This document shows positions 46,917 through 55,510 of a stretch of DNA of 64,000 nucleotides, one piece after another (the stretch's first letter is position 1; every line of letters begins with the position of its first letter). The DNA comes from Myxococcus landrumus (GTDB lineage: Bacteria > Myxococcota > Myxococcia > Myxococcales > Myxococcaceae): the NCBI RefSeq assembly GCF_017301635.1, contig NZ_CP071091.1, forward strand, positions 4,104,001-4,168,000. The letters are read 5' to 3'. The notes under the pieces are model-generated. The model had not been told where the DNA came from. It did not search any database and saw only the letters and a list, made by a program, of their open reading frames with translations. A program made the translations under genes and the position numbers.

Positions 46917-48020
46917 TCAGCGTCGGTGGTGAATCGCCAGGTGACTGAAGGTCGGAGACGTCCCAGGGTTCGTCCACGCCTCCGTCAGCTCGCTGGAGGG
47001 GAAGAACTGCAGGAAGCGCTCATCGGATTGGGAGCGGTCGACCAGGGCCTTCTCGAGAATCACCGAGTTGTACTGCTCCACGGTGGACTCCAATGAGATG
47101 GCATTCAGGATGACCTCTTGTCCCCACTCGCGGGCCCACGCGGCCACCCCTGGCAGCCGCGAGTGCTCCGGGGTCAGACACTCCGTCGCGATGACATTCT
47201 CGCTGCTGGCCCAGATGCCCGTGGAGGTGTTGAGGAGGAGCGTCTGGTTCCCGCTGACGTGCCCAGGCGTGGCGACAATTCCGACGCCGGGCCCGAGCAC
47301 GCGGCCTCCCTCCACCGGGAGGAAGACCTCGGGCCGGAGGGCCTCGAAGGCCTTGGGCTGATACCAGGGCTGCTGGAGCGGATGCAGGTCCGCCATCGCG
47401 TCCAGCTCGTCGCGCTGGACGATGACCTTCGCGTTGGGAAAGAGCGGCTTCACCGCGCCCCCCAGGTCCTCCTGGGGCACGGAGGTCCCCACCCAGCGCC
47501 GCAGGTCCTGGGTGTGGAGGTGGTCGAACATCAGGTAGTCCACCTCCTCTGGCGTGACACCCAGCCGGGCGAGGTGCGCCATCACCGTGCCGTGCGACGT
47601 CACCATGAGCCCCTGGAGGGGGCGCGGGACTCGGGCGCTGAGCGCCGCGAAGTAAGGCGTCTTGCGGCCCAGCTCCACGTCACTCGGCTCGAAGAGCAAC
47701 ACGCGGCGCCGGCCGTCGGACTCGCTCCAGCGGATGACGAGCATGCGGTTGGTGATGGACAGGAAGGGCGACATGGCGCGGCTCGCCCGGAACAATCCGA
47801 ACCGCGTGGGATAGGGCAACGTCACCAGGTCGCAGGTGTCGATGCTGTCGGGCGTGCCCGTGGACGCGAACTCGGCGCGGAACGCAGTGGCGCGGGCCCG
47901 AGCCCAGCGCAGCCGGGCCCCCGGCCCTCCGGACACGTTCGCCATCCCATCGAAGGCGTCGATTCGCGCGCCCAACTGGCGCAGGTCCGCGACTTCGGAC
48001 GTCGTCCACCCAGGTCGCAT
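46917..48020 (-). CDS. MBL-fold metallo-hydrolase-like protein
   Basis: Protein of 367 residues of the metallo-beta-lactamase fold. The zinc-site segment reads FDHLHTQDLRRW, a variant of HxHxDH with the Asp one position later and the last His absent, so the metal site may be altered. The later TPGHVSGNQTLLL supplies the conserved His. The start at 48020 is preferred. An in-frame upstream start at 48101 would place the operator palindromes inside the coding region. It is divergent from a TetR-type regulator. Together with the SnoaL-like gene it probably detoxifies or modifies a small molecule sensed by that regulator. Confidence 0.74.
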   Translation of the reverse strand: MRPGWTTSEVADLRQLGARIDAFDGMANVSGGPGARLRWARARATAFRAEFASTGTPDSIDTCDLVTLPYPTRFGLFRASRAMSPFLSITNRMLVIRWSESDGRRRVLLFEPSDVELGRKTPYFAALSARVPRPLQGLMVTSHGTVMAHLARLGVTPEEVDYLMFDHLHTQDLRRWVGTSVPQEDLGGAVKPLFPNAKVIVQRDELDAMADLHPLQQPWYQPKAFEALRPEVFLPVEGGRVLGPGVGIVATPGHVSGNQTLLLNTSTGIWASSENVIATECLTPEHSRLPGVAAWAREWGQEVILNAISLESTVEQYNSVILEKALVDRSQSDERFLQFFPSSELTEAWTNPGTSPTFSHLAIHHRR

Positions 48021-48035
48021 CACATGGCCCCCGCG

Positions 48036-48080
48036 AATACCTACAGCGTAGATTCGACTCAAATCTACGGTGTAGGTATT
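48036..48080. promoter_or_regulatory. Double operator between the MBL gene and tetR-type gene
   Basis: The arms 48036-48054 and 48062-48080 form a 19-bp inverted repeat with one mismatch and a 7-nt spacer. Each arm also contains its own 11-bp palindrome CTACNNNGTAG (48041-48051 and 48065-48075), centres 24 bp apart. Such paired sites fit two regulator dimers on one DNA face. Confidence 0.78.
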
Positions 48081-48089
48081 GTCAAGCGC

Positions 48090-48821
48090 ATGAAGCGACA
48101 CCGGGCTCCGCCCTCGGGGGCTGCCCCCTCACGCACCGCGCCGCGCAGGGGACGCCCCAAGGGCGGCACGGGGCTGACACGGGAGAAGGTGCTCGACGCC
48201 GCGCTGGCCCTGGTGGACCAGGAGGGCGTCGATGCGCTGAGCATGCGAGGGCTGGCGGCGGTGATGGGGGTGGATGCGATGAGCCTCTACAACCACGTCG
48301 ACAACAAGGACGCGGTCCTCGATGGGCTCGCGGAGCGGCTGCTGGCCAGCATCGAGCGGCCAGTCCTCACGGGCGACTGGAGGAGGGACCTCCGCGCGCT
48401 CGCCCTGTCCTTCCGGCAGGTGGCGCTCCGCCATCCAGGGATTGCGCCGCTGGTCCTCACCCGACAGCTCGGCTCGCTCCAGGCGATGGCTGTCAGCGAG
48501 GCCGCCCTGGCGACGCTGGATGCCGCGGGCGTGCCTCCGAAAGAGGCCGTCCACGTGCTGCGCTTCATCCTCGCCTTCCTGATAGGGGCGCTGGTGCGCG
48601 AGGTCTCCTCGGGGCCCACCTTCAGCGGGCTGGACCTCGACGGCCTGGCCGAACGTCACACCGCGCTGAAGACCTCCGGCCTGCGCCATGTGGCTCGGGC
48701 CGCGCGCCATCTGGCCGCTTGCGACCATGCGGCGGAGTTCGAGTTCGGCGTGGACATGATGGTGGCGGCCCTCGAGGCCCGGCTTGGAAGCAGCCGTGGC
48801 CCCAAGCGTCGCGCGAAGTAG
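48090..48821 (+). CDS. TetR/AcrR-family transcriptional regulator
   Basis: Repressor-type regulator of 243 residues. A basic Arg/Pro N-terminal extension precedes the helix-turn-helix (residues about 35-80): LTREKVLDAALALVDQEG, ALSMRGLAAVMGVDAMSLYN, with the recognition helix GVDAMSLYNHV typical of TetR. The C-terminal ligand domain (about 95-230) resembles the TetR_C group. The ATG at 48090 follows the operator directly. It is divergent from the MBL/SnoaL pair, so it probably represses these and itself. The inducer is unknown. Confidence 0.88.
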   Translation: MKRHRAPPSGAAPSRTAPRRGRPKGGTGLTREKVLDAALALVDQEGVDALSMRGLAAVMGVDAMSLYNHVDNKDAVLDGLAERLLASIERPVLTGDWRRDLRALALSFRQVALRHPGIAPLVLTRQLGSLQAMAVSEAALATLDAAGVPPKEAVHVLRFILAFLIGALVREVSSGPTFSGLDLDGLAERHTALKTSGLRHVARAARHLAACDHAAEFEFGVDMMVAALEARLGSSRGPKRRAK

Positions 48822-48844
48822 CGGGCGCTTCCGAATCCGCCGGA

Positions 48845-49207
48845 CTACTCGAGCTCCACGAGCACGCGCTCTCCATCCCGGAGGACGCGCACCGGCCGCT
48901 GCATCCCTTCCTGGAAGAGCGGCGCCTCCATGGGGCGCACGAGCCGGTCCGCCGTGGCCTGGAACTCGGTCCCCTTGGCCTGGAGACGGATGGTGAGCGT
49001 GAAGCGGAGGATGTCATCACGCCCGTGGCTGGCCCCGGTCCGCTCCCAGCCGAGGATATGGGCCATCCCGGCTTCCCCCTGCGCGAGCACCTTCGCCCGC
49101 TGTTGATCCGCCCCCACGGTCCACCGGAACAAGGCCACGAGTCCGACGACGGCGAGCAACCCGGCAATCCCGCCCACGACAAAGAGCACCATCATGGGGG
49201 GAATCAT
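48845..49207 (-). CDS. Small inner-membrane protein, uncharacterised
   Basis: About 120 residues. One hydrophobic N-terminal segment (MVLFVVGGIAGLLAVVGLVALF) is followed by a soluble beta-rich domain of about 85 residues (AGMAHILGWERTG, ILRFTLTIRLQ, RPVRVLRDGERVLVELE). It could be an anchored cytoplasmic or periplasmic small domain. Start uncertain: ATG 49207 or ATG 49228. It lies downstream of and convergent with the TetR gene, 23 nt from its stop. No family recognised. Confidence 0.62.
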   Translation of the reverse strand: MIPPMMVLFVVGGIAGLLAVVGLVALFRWTVGADQQRAKVLAQGEAGMAHILGWERTGASHGRDDILRFTLTIRLQAKGTEFQATADRLVRPMEAPLFQEGMQRPVRVLRDGERVLVELE

Positions 49208-49298
49208 ACCCCAGAGGGGCACGTCCATCCGTCACGGTCTGGAGCCATCGACAGCTCCAGACACGGACCCCTCGCTGGACGCGCCCGCCCTGGGAACC

Positions 49299-51656
49299 TC
49301 AAGGGGCCGACTGCAGCGGCTTGCGCTCCTTCACGCAGACCTGGATCAGGTCGAGCATGCTCATGCGCGTGCCGTTGACGTCGAACTTCTGCTCCTTGAA
49401 CTCGGGATACTGGTTCTCGAGGATGCGCCCCTCCGCGATGCACTCGTTGAGCTTCGAGATGGCCTCGTCCTTGCGCCCCTTCGAGACGAGCGGCTTCACC
49501 GCGTCGTAGGCCTTCTTCGGGCCCTCGATGAACCGCAACTGCACGTCGGCCCGCTTCTGCGGCTCACGCAGCGTCTCCGCCTTCTGGCCACACTGCGCCA
49601 TCACCTCCTGGGGCCGCGTGGGCGAGCCGGACACGAGCACGTCGATGGCCGCGAGGCTCGCGTTCTCCTTCACCATCCGGGCGCCCTCTTCCTGGCAGGC
49701 CTTGAGCTTGTCCAGCGCGCTCGCGAACAGCTCCTTGCGCTTGCGCAGGTCCACGGCCGCCGCGGCCGCCTCCGCCGCGGTGCTCGCAGCGGACAGGGCC
49801 TCTCCCGTCATCCGGCGCAGCGTCCGCGCCTGCTTCGCGAACTCGAGCGTCTCCACCAACTTCAGCCACTCGGCGCGCGCCCGCTCCGCGTACGCCGCAT
49901 AGCCGCCGTCCTGGCGCTCCAGCTCCGCGCGCGTCTCGAACAGCTTCATGATTTCATCCACGCTCTTCGAAGCGGACTCCACGTCGACATCCGTCGCCGA
50001 GATGAGCTTCGCGGACTCGAGAGACTGCTTCGTCGAGGCCAGGCGCTCGGAAATCTGGACGCGGGCATCCGCCGCGGCCATCACGACCTTCTTCCGGGTG
50101 ATGCGGCTGGCCAGCTCCGCCATGCGCTCCTTCGTCTCCTTCGCGTAGACGGCGTAGTCGCGGTCCTTCTTGACGAACTGGACACCCGCCTCCAGCACCG
50201 CGCCAATCTGCTGGATGGCGCTCTCCGCCGCCTGGAACTGCGCCTCCGAGGGCTTCTCCTGCTGGACCTGGGACACCGCCGCCGTCGCGTTCTTGCGCGC
50301 CTCATCGACCTTCACGCGCTGCTGCTGCAGGTCGACCTCATACCGGCGCCGCTCCATCGTCGCCCGGCCGTCGCGCAGCAACTGCCGCGCTTCGATGGCC
50401 GTGGGGCTGACGGCGGGGTGCTTCGTCTGCACCGTCTCCAGCGTCTTCTCCAGGACGACCAGCGCCGTCTTCGCCTCCTCGAACTGCTCGGGGGTCGCGG
50501 ACCGCCGCTCGATGTTCTTCAAGGACTGCACGACATCGATGCGAGCCGCGTCGAGGCTTCGCACCTGGAGGGACACCTCCACCTCGGCCAGCGTGTTCTT
50601 GACCTCGGCGATGTACTGGCTGATGGCGGGGCTGCGCGCGGCCTGCGGCTCATACCGCTCCACCAGCTTGCGGACGACGAACGCCGCCGTCTTCGCCTCG
50701 GCGAGCTGCTCGGGCGTGGGCTTCCTGGCGCGGAGCGCCTTGGCCGCCACGACGAGCTCGTCATGGGCCGGTCCCATCTCCACCTTGACCCGGGAGACTC
50801 CCGCCTGCACCACCAGCTCCTCCATCTTGCGCCGGGCCTGGGTGATTTCAGTCCGAGCCTTCTCCGCCTCCGAGCGGTACGCCCGGTCGCGCTCCTCGAG
50901 CGGCTTGCCCTCGTCGAGCTGCTTCTGCAGCGCGAGCACCGCCTTGTCCGTGAGCCCGAACTTCTCGTCCGACCAGGCCGGGGCCAGCTCCGCGAGCGCG
51001 GTGGCCAGGGCCTTGCGGCGCTCGTCCAGGAGGCCCCGCTGCTTCTGCGCCGACTGCTGCAACCACCGGTCGTCGAGCCCCTTCCCGTGCCGCGCGAGCG
51101 TCGCGTCGACCTCGGTGATGTACGCGGCGAACTTCGGGTCCTGGCTCGTCAACGGCCGGCCCTCGTCCGTCAGCTTCCGCAGCGCCTCCACCTCGGCCCG
51201 GCTCTCGTCCAGTGCCTTGGCGTCGAGGTCCTTTCCCGCGACCTTCGCCATGCGCTCATTCAGCGCCGTGAGCGCGCTGTCGATGCGCCGCCGGAAGTCG
51301 TGGATGTGGACCTTGGCCCGGCGGTCCTCGACGTACTCGCGCTGCGCCCGGAACTGCTTGCGCGCGGCCAGGACGGCGCGGGCGTAGTCGAGGTCCTCCG
51401 TCTCGAAGCTCACGCCCGCGTTGAGCGCGTCCTTCAGCGCCTCCACCGCCGCGAGGGCGGCATCGAGGTCTGCATTGCTCGGCGGCTCCTTCTCGACCCG
51501 CTGAACGGCCGTCGCGAGGGCAGCACGAGCGCTCTCCACCCGCTTCGAAGCCTCCGCGACGGACTTCGCGGCGCCAGCCTCTGGAGCTGCGGCGGCCGCG
51601 TTGGCGGAGGCGAAGGCCAGGAACCCAATCAACACCCAAACGGAAGCACGTACCAT
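49299..51656 (-). CDS. Exported coiled-coil protein of seven degenerate repeats
   Basis: Exported protein of 785 residues with a signal peptide (VWVLIGFLAFASANAAA). It is almost wholly alpha-helical, Ala/Glu/Lys-rich with heptads. About seven degenerate units of roughly 95 residues recur, each with a helix of the type VEALKDALNAG, a Pro/acidic bend and a short Tyr/Ala motif, for example TSQDPKFAAYITEVD, EERDRAYRSEAEKAR, KKDRDYAVYAKETKE and RQDGGYAAYAERARA. No catalytic motif. Near the end, four Cys are scattered (KACQEEG, AQCGQKAE). Likely a periplasmic spacer or surface filament. Function unknown. Confidence 0.76.
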   Translation of the reverse strand: MVRASVWVLIGFLAFASANAAAAAPEAGAAKSVAEASKRVESARAALATAVQRVEKEPPSNADLDAALAAVEALKDALNAGVSFETEDLDYARAVLAARKQFRAQREYVEDRRAKVHIHDFRRRIDSALTALNERMAKVAGKDLDAKALDESRAEVEALRKLTDEGRPLTSQDPKFAAYITEVDATLARHGKGLDDRWLQQSAQKQRGLLDERRKALATALAELAPAWSDEKFGLTDKAVLALQKQLDEGKPLEERDRAYRSEAEKARTEITQARRKMEELVVQAGVSRVKVEMGPAHDELVVAAKALRARKPTPEQLAEAKTAAFVVRKLVERYEPQAARSPAISQYIAEVKNTLAEVEVSLQVRSLDAARIDVVQSLKNIERRSATPEQFEEAKTALVVLEKTLETVQTKHPAVSPTAIEARQLLRDGRATMERRRYEVDLQQQRVKVDEARKNATAAVSQVQQEKPSEAQFQAAESAIQQIGAVLEAGVQFVKKDRDYAVYAKETKERMAELASRITRKKVVMAAADARVQISERLASTKQSLESAKLISATDVDVESASKSVDEIMKLFETRAELERQDGGYAAYAERARAEWLKLVETLEFAKQARTLRRMTGEALSAASTAAEAAAAAVDLRKRKELFASALDKLKACQEEGARMVKENASLAAIDVLVSGSPTRPQEVMAQCGQKAETLREPQKRADVQLRFIEGPKKAYDAVKPLVSKGRKDEAISKLNECIAEGRILENQYPEFKEQKFDVNGTRMSMLDLIQVCVKERKPLQSAP

Positions 51657-51989
51657 GCGCCGGAACCTACTACGGCGACGGTGGAGTTATGTCGGTTCCG
51701 TAGGGCTCCCACACATTGTGCGATTCCCCACAGGCGTGCCCCTCGGATGGCCCCCGCCCGAGGACCCGAGGACGTCGCTGACACGTCAGCCCCCGTGTCA
51801 GTCCTCGCCTTCTGACGTGTCAGGCCCGCGTCCGCGCGAGTGCCTCGGGCCCCCCTTCCACCGATGGCCGAGCGGCCGAGCACGAGGGGCTCGAACCCGC
51901 CGCGCATGGTCCCTTGCTTGCACTGTCATGGCTCGCGGAGACGTTCCCAAGCAGCCGCGGTCCCCATCGAGACAATGGAGTGAGAGGGT
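51657..51989. other. Intergenic region of 333 nt between divergent genes
   Basis: No gene of convincing codon usage is seen. It contains the sigma-54 element at 51907-51922 and a dyad TGACACGTCAG / CTGACGTGTCA (about 51777-51824, AT-poor loop) of unknown role. The distal half is probably the regulatory region for the exported protein at 51990. Confidence 0.7.
51907..51922 (+). promoter_or_regulatory. Sigma-54 (-24/-12) promoter element
   Basis: TGGTCCCTTGCTTGCA, identical to 40917-40932 and sharing 19 nt with it. The predicted start of transcription near 51934 gives a 55-nt leader with GAGAGGGT directly before the ATG at 51990. Confidence 0.75.
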
Positions 51990-52970
51990 ATGAGAGGTCT
52001 TTCGCAACTGACGGCGCGTTGTGCTGGGTTGTTGGTCTTGGCCGCCGCGCCCGCGTGGGCGCAGCAACAGGAAGAGCTGTGGCTCGACTCCCGGAGCGCG
52101 GCTCCCATGGTGGGCCAGGCGGCGCTGAAGCAGGGCTGGCCGTATCTCGTCACGATGCAGGGCACGTTCACCGTCTGGGGGAACAACATCGCCCCGGGTC
52201 CGCAGTCCGGTCAGCCCGAGCCCGCGCCGATGTTCCCGAGCCCGGGTGTCGCCCCTCGCAATGTCGGCTTCGACCCGGAGTTCGTCTTCGCGGGCGTGAA
52301 GGCCCCGGCGACCGCGCCCCTCAGGGCGAGCTCCATCCAGGTCAGCATCGACGGAGGAAAGACCTGGAACCATCTGGCCTCCACGGCGGCCTTCAACGCG
52401 ACCGAGCACAAGTACGGCTATGAGATGACGGGCGGGGAGTCCGCGCTGCAGGTGCGCATCACCGACAGGCCCCTCACCGACAACGCGGGGCGCTTGAAGA
52501 TTGTCGTGGTGCCCGCCGAGGAGCTGTGGCTGAACACGCGGAGCGCCGCGCCCGTCCCCAGCAAGCAGGTGCTCGAGAAGGGCAAGCCCTACCGGGTCAC
52601 GATGCAGGGCACGTTCAACGTGTGGGGGAACAACATCGTCCCGGGTCCGCAGTCGGGTCAGCCGGAGCCCGCGCCGATGTTCCCGAGCCCGGGCGTCACC
52701 AACCGCAATGTCGGCTTCGACCCTGAGTTCGTCTTCGCGGGCGTGAGGCCCCCGGCGACCGCTCCGCTCAGGGCGAGCTCCGTCCAGGTCAGCGTCGACG
52801 GAGGAAAGACCTGGAAGCACCCGGCATCCACCGCGGACTTCAACGCGGCCGAGCACAAGTACACCTACGACCTGACGGGAGAGGACGCGCCCCTGCAGGT
52901 GCGCTTCGTGGACGCGCCCGTCTCCGACAACTCCGGGCTCGTGCGGGTCCTCGTGCTGCCCGGGGCCTGA
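51990..52970 (+). CDS. Exported protein of two tandem about 145-residue repeats
   Basis: Exported protein of 326 residues with a signal peptide ending APAWA. Two repeats, about residues 28-170 and 176-320, share EELWLDSRSAAP / EELWLNTRSAAP, TMQGTFTVWGNNI / TMQGTFNVWGNNI, PMFPSPGV, NVGFDPEFVFAGV and SVDGGKTW. Each is beta-rich and could be an Ig- or carbohydrate-binding-like module. No enzyme motif. Its promoter is sigma-54-type and shared in sequence with the gene at 40966. Family not recognised. Confidence 0.74.
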   Translation: MRGLSQLTARCAGLLVLAAAPAWAQQQEELWLDSRSAAPMVGQAALKQGWPYLVTMQGTFTVWGNNIAPGPQSGQPEPAPMFPSPGVAPRNVGFDPEFVFAGVKAPATAPLRASSIQVSIDGGKTWNHLASTAAFNATEHKYGYEMTGGESALQVRITDRPLTDNAGRLKIVVVPAEELWLNTRSAAPVPSKQVLEKGKPYRVTMQGTFNVWGNNIVPGPQSGQPEPAPMFPSPGVTNRNVGFDPEFVFAGVRPPATAPLRASSVQVSVDGGKTWKHPASTADFNAAEHKYTYDLTGEDAPLQVRFVDAPVSDNSGLVRVLVLPGA

Positions 52971-52993
52971 TGCGCCTGGGGCCGTGACCAGGG

Positions 52994-53027
52994 AAGGCCC
53001 GGCTCACTGTCACGCGAGCCGGGCCTT
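52994..53027. terminator. Bidirectional hairpin between convergent genes
   Basis: AAGGCCCGGCTC (52994-53005) and GAGCCGGGCCTT (53016-53027) pair perfectly over 12 bp with a 10-nt loop. It lies 24 nt past the stop of the repeat protein and 4 nt past the end of the lipoprotein gene on the minus strand, and the A/T ends suit both directions. Confidence 0.7.
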
Positions 53028-53031
53028 GGGC

Positions 53032-53847
53032 CTACTTCTCCTGGAACTTGTCGAGCGAGGGGCAGTAGGTGGCGTATGCGTGCCCCGTGAGGGAGCCGTC
53101 CGCATAGACGCCGCTCACATCGAAGGCCACGAAGTGCGACGCGGGGGGCTTGCCCTCCTTCACGCAGGAGGTGCAGAGCGAGGCCTTCGCGGGCGTGAAG
53201 GTGAGCTTCGTGCTGTGGAGGAAGTACGCCGTGGTGAGCACGCCCTCGAAATCCACCAGCGTCGCGCGCGGCTCGCCCTCTCCGATTCCGGTCTGCGGCT
53301 TGGTGTTCACCGGAACGTTCACCTTGTAGACGTTGACGAGCTGGGGCGGCAGAGCGGAGTCCTCGGTCGGGCACTCACCCGGCTTGCCGTTGTTCAGCTC
53401 GATCCACAGCTCCCACGGCGCAGTGGGGTCCTTGGGCTCCTCGTAGCCGAAGTAGGCGCTGGTCAAGACGCGCTCGATGCCCTTCAGCTCGATGGTGACA
53501 CCCGTCTTCTTGCAGTCACCTTCGCACTCGGTGAACGGATCGGTGCCGGGACCCGCATCGGGAGTGGTGCCCGCATCGGGCTCGATGCCCGCGTCGGGCG
53601 TGATACCCGCATCGGGCTCGATGCCCGCGTCAGGCTCGGTGCCCGAATCGGGAGTGGTGCCCGCGTCGGGCTCGACGCCCGCATCGGGAGTGGTGCCTGA
53701 GTCAGGGACGGTGCCGGAGTCGACCTGGGTTCCCGCATCAGGGTCCGCGCCCGGCGTCGGAGACTCGTCATCGGAGCAACCCGAGAGAGTGTGAACGGTC
53801 GCGAGGGAGACAACTATCAAGGAGAGAATCGAGCGTCGCAGGTTCAT
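53032..53847 (-). CDS. Lipoprotein with Pro-Asp-Ala-Gly repeat linker
   Basis: Predicted outer-membrane lipoprotein of 271 residues, start ATG 53847 giving a signal peptide with lipobox LSGCSDD; an upstream extension to 53895 lacks a signal peptide. About 80 residues of PDAG/PDSG hexapeptide-like repeats (TTPDAG, IEPDAG, TVPDSG) form a flexible acidic tether. A C-terminal domain of about 160 residues follows, with three CxxC or Cys-pair elements (CEGDCKK, CTSCVKEG). Such Pro-Asp-Ala-Gly tethers are common in myxobacterial lipoproteins. Target unknown. Confidence 0.72.
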   Translation of the reverse strand: MNLRRSILSLIVVSLATVHTLSGCSDDESPTPGADPDAGTQVDSGTVPDSGTTPDAGVEPDAGTTPDSGTEPDAGIEPDAGITPDAGIEPDAGTTPDAGPGTDPFTECEGDCKKTGVTIELKGIERVLTSAYFGYEEPKDPTAPWELWIELNNGKPGECPTEDSALPPQLVNVYKVNVPVNTKPQTGIGEGEPRATLVDFEGVLTTAYFLHSTKLTFTPAKASLCTSCVKEGKPPASHFVAFDVSGVYADGSLTGHAYATYCPSLDKFQEK

Positions 53848-54123
53848 TCGGGGATTGTTACGGATTCGTCTCACGGATGCGAGCCGAACCGACACGTCGC
53901 GTCATGAGCCAGGTGTGTTCGCATGGCAGCGGAACTGGCAACGCGATATCCACGGAGAGCCCGTCCCAAAGCCCGTGCTGTCTCGACGGCCCCTCGAATG
54001 GGGGCCCATGAACATCCCACCGCCAATGACAGACGAGCCACGCCCTCGAGGACATCGCAGGCGTCACCGCCGTTGATAGACGCACGGGGGATGCCAGAAG
54101 GCGTCGGGGTTGCTCACCCTGTC

Positions 54124-55500
54124 TCAGGCGATTCGCCGTCCTGGTTGCAGCAGCTCGTCCAGGCGGTGACGCTGCAGCTTCCCGTTCGATGAGCGCGGGA
54201 GCTGTTCGACCCGGTAGAAGTCGGTGGGGACTTTGTGGGGCGATACCTGGTCGCGCAGCGCCTGTCTCAATGCGTGTCGAGAGAGGCATGGAGCCCCAGC
54301 GGGGAGCTGGAGGAACGCGGTCAGCGAAGTGCCATACAGGGCATCCTCCCGCCCCCGGACCGCCGCGTCCTCCACGTGAGGGAGCGTGCGCAGCGCGGCT
54401 TCGATTTCGAAGGGACTCAGTCGCTCCCCGCCGACCTTGAGCAGGTCGTCATTGCGCCCCAACAAGGTCACGAGCCCATCCGGGTCGATTCGCGCGAGGT
54501 CCCCGGTTCGCAGCCATCCGTCCTCGACCTTCGCCCGCGTGGCTTCCTCGTCGCCGAGATAGCCGAGCATCAACTGGTTGCCCCGGACCCACAGCTCACC
54601 GTCATCGCCAAGCTTCACCGTGAGCGCGCCGACGGGGTAGCCCGTTGCCTGGCTCAGGAACGCGGGGTGGTCACTGCGCAGGCAGAGCACGCGAGGCGAC
54701 AGCTCCGTCTGTCCATAGTTGACATAGACCTGGGCTCGGGGGAACGCACGCAGCAGGCGCTGTCGCAGGGCCACGTCCAGCGCGGCTCCCGCGGAGATGA
54801 CATGGGTGACGGCGTGGGTTCGCGGCGAAGCCTCGCCCATCAAGCGCAGCAGCGTCTCGTGGTGAGAGGGAACTCCGCTGAGCATGCCCGTCAGCGCGCC
54901 CTCGTCGAGGCGTGCCTTCAGCTCGACCAGGTTCGACAGGAGCCTGGTAGGGATGCCCGCCGCGAGCGCGGGCAGGAGCTGTCCCAGCAGGCCGAAGGAG
55001 TAGGACAGAGGGAGGACGAGGGTCTGCTCCGTCGCGGTGTCGAAGTCGAGCGAGCGCCGGACCGCCGCCACGTTCGCCTCGATGTTCTGGCGGGAGAGCT
55101 GGACGGCGCGCGGCGCGCCCGTGCTTCCGGATGTGAACAAGACCAGCGCCGTGTCCGGGTGATGGCGTGTCTGGGTTTGCGCACTCCTCCAGGACACGCG
55201 AAAGAACTCATCGAGTTCGAAGCATCGCCCCAGGAGCTGTCGCCTTGCGTCCGTCTCCGGCGCCGTCCACTCGGTCGCGAACACCGCCAGGGGGACTCCA
55301 GCCTCGTACAGCGCGAGGAAGGTGGCGATGAACTCCCGGCTGCGGTGCGCCCTCAGGATGGCGATGCCGGGGGGCAGGACTCCGAGCCGGTGCTTGCGCG
55401 CCTCGACGGCTTCGCGCAGGGACTCGAAGGTGAGCGGACGTCCTCCAAGCTGGAGCGCCACGCTCGCGTCGGTTCGGGTGAAGGCCTGAGCGGTCCGCAT
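54124..55500 (-). CDS. AMP-dependent acyl-CoA/ACP ligase (ANL superfamily)
   Basis: Adenylating ligase of 458 residues that activates a carboxylic acid as acyl-AMP and transfers it to CoA or an acyl carrier protein. Core motifs: LFTSGSTGAPR (phosphate loop), YGQTE (aromatic/adenine site), GDLARIDPDG (ribose Asp) and the C-terminal catalytic Lys in SSNGKLQR. No signal peptide. The protein is short for the family but both subdomains are present. Last gene of a seven-gene minus-strand operon with an ACP, 10 nt after the KAS III gene. It probably loads the starter or final acid onto the operon's ACP. Confidence 0.86.
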   Translation of the reverse strand: MRTAQAFTRTDASVALQLGGRPLTFESLREAVEARKHRLGVLPPGIAILRAHRSREFIATFLALYEAGVPLAVFATEWTAPETDARRQLLGRCFELDEFFRVSWRSAQTQTRHHPDTALVLFTSGSTGAPRAVQLSRQNIEANVAAVRRSLDFDTATEQTLVLPLSYSFGLLGQLLPALAAGIPTRLLSNLVELKARLDEGALTGMLSGVPSHHETLLRLMGEASPRTHAVTHVISAGAALDVALRQRLLRAFPRAQVYVNYGQTELSPRVLCLRSDHPAFLSQATGYPVGALTVKLGDDGELWVRGNQLMLGYLGDEEATRAKVEDGWLRTGDLARIDPDGLVTLLGRNDDLLKVGGERLSPFEIEAALRTLPHVEDAAVRGREDALYGTSLTAFLQLPAGAPCLSRHALRQALRDQVSPHKVPTDFYRVEQLPRSSNGKLQRHRLDELLQPGRRIA

Positions 55501-55510
55501 GGTCCGTCAC

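Noticed and set aside
48021-48101. N-terminal extension of the MBL-fold protein
   Set aside because: It would translate the double operator palindrome and adds no recognisable sequence. ATG 48020 is simpler.
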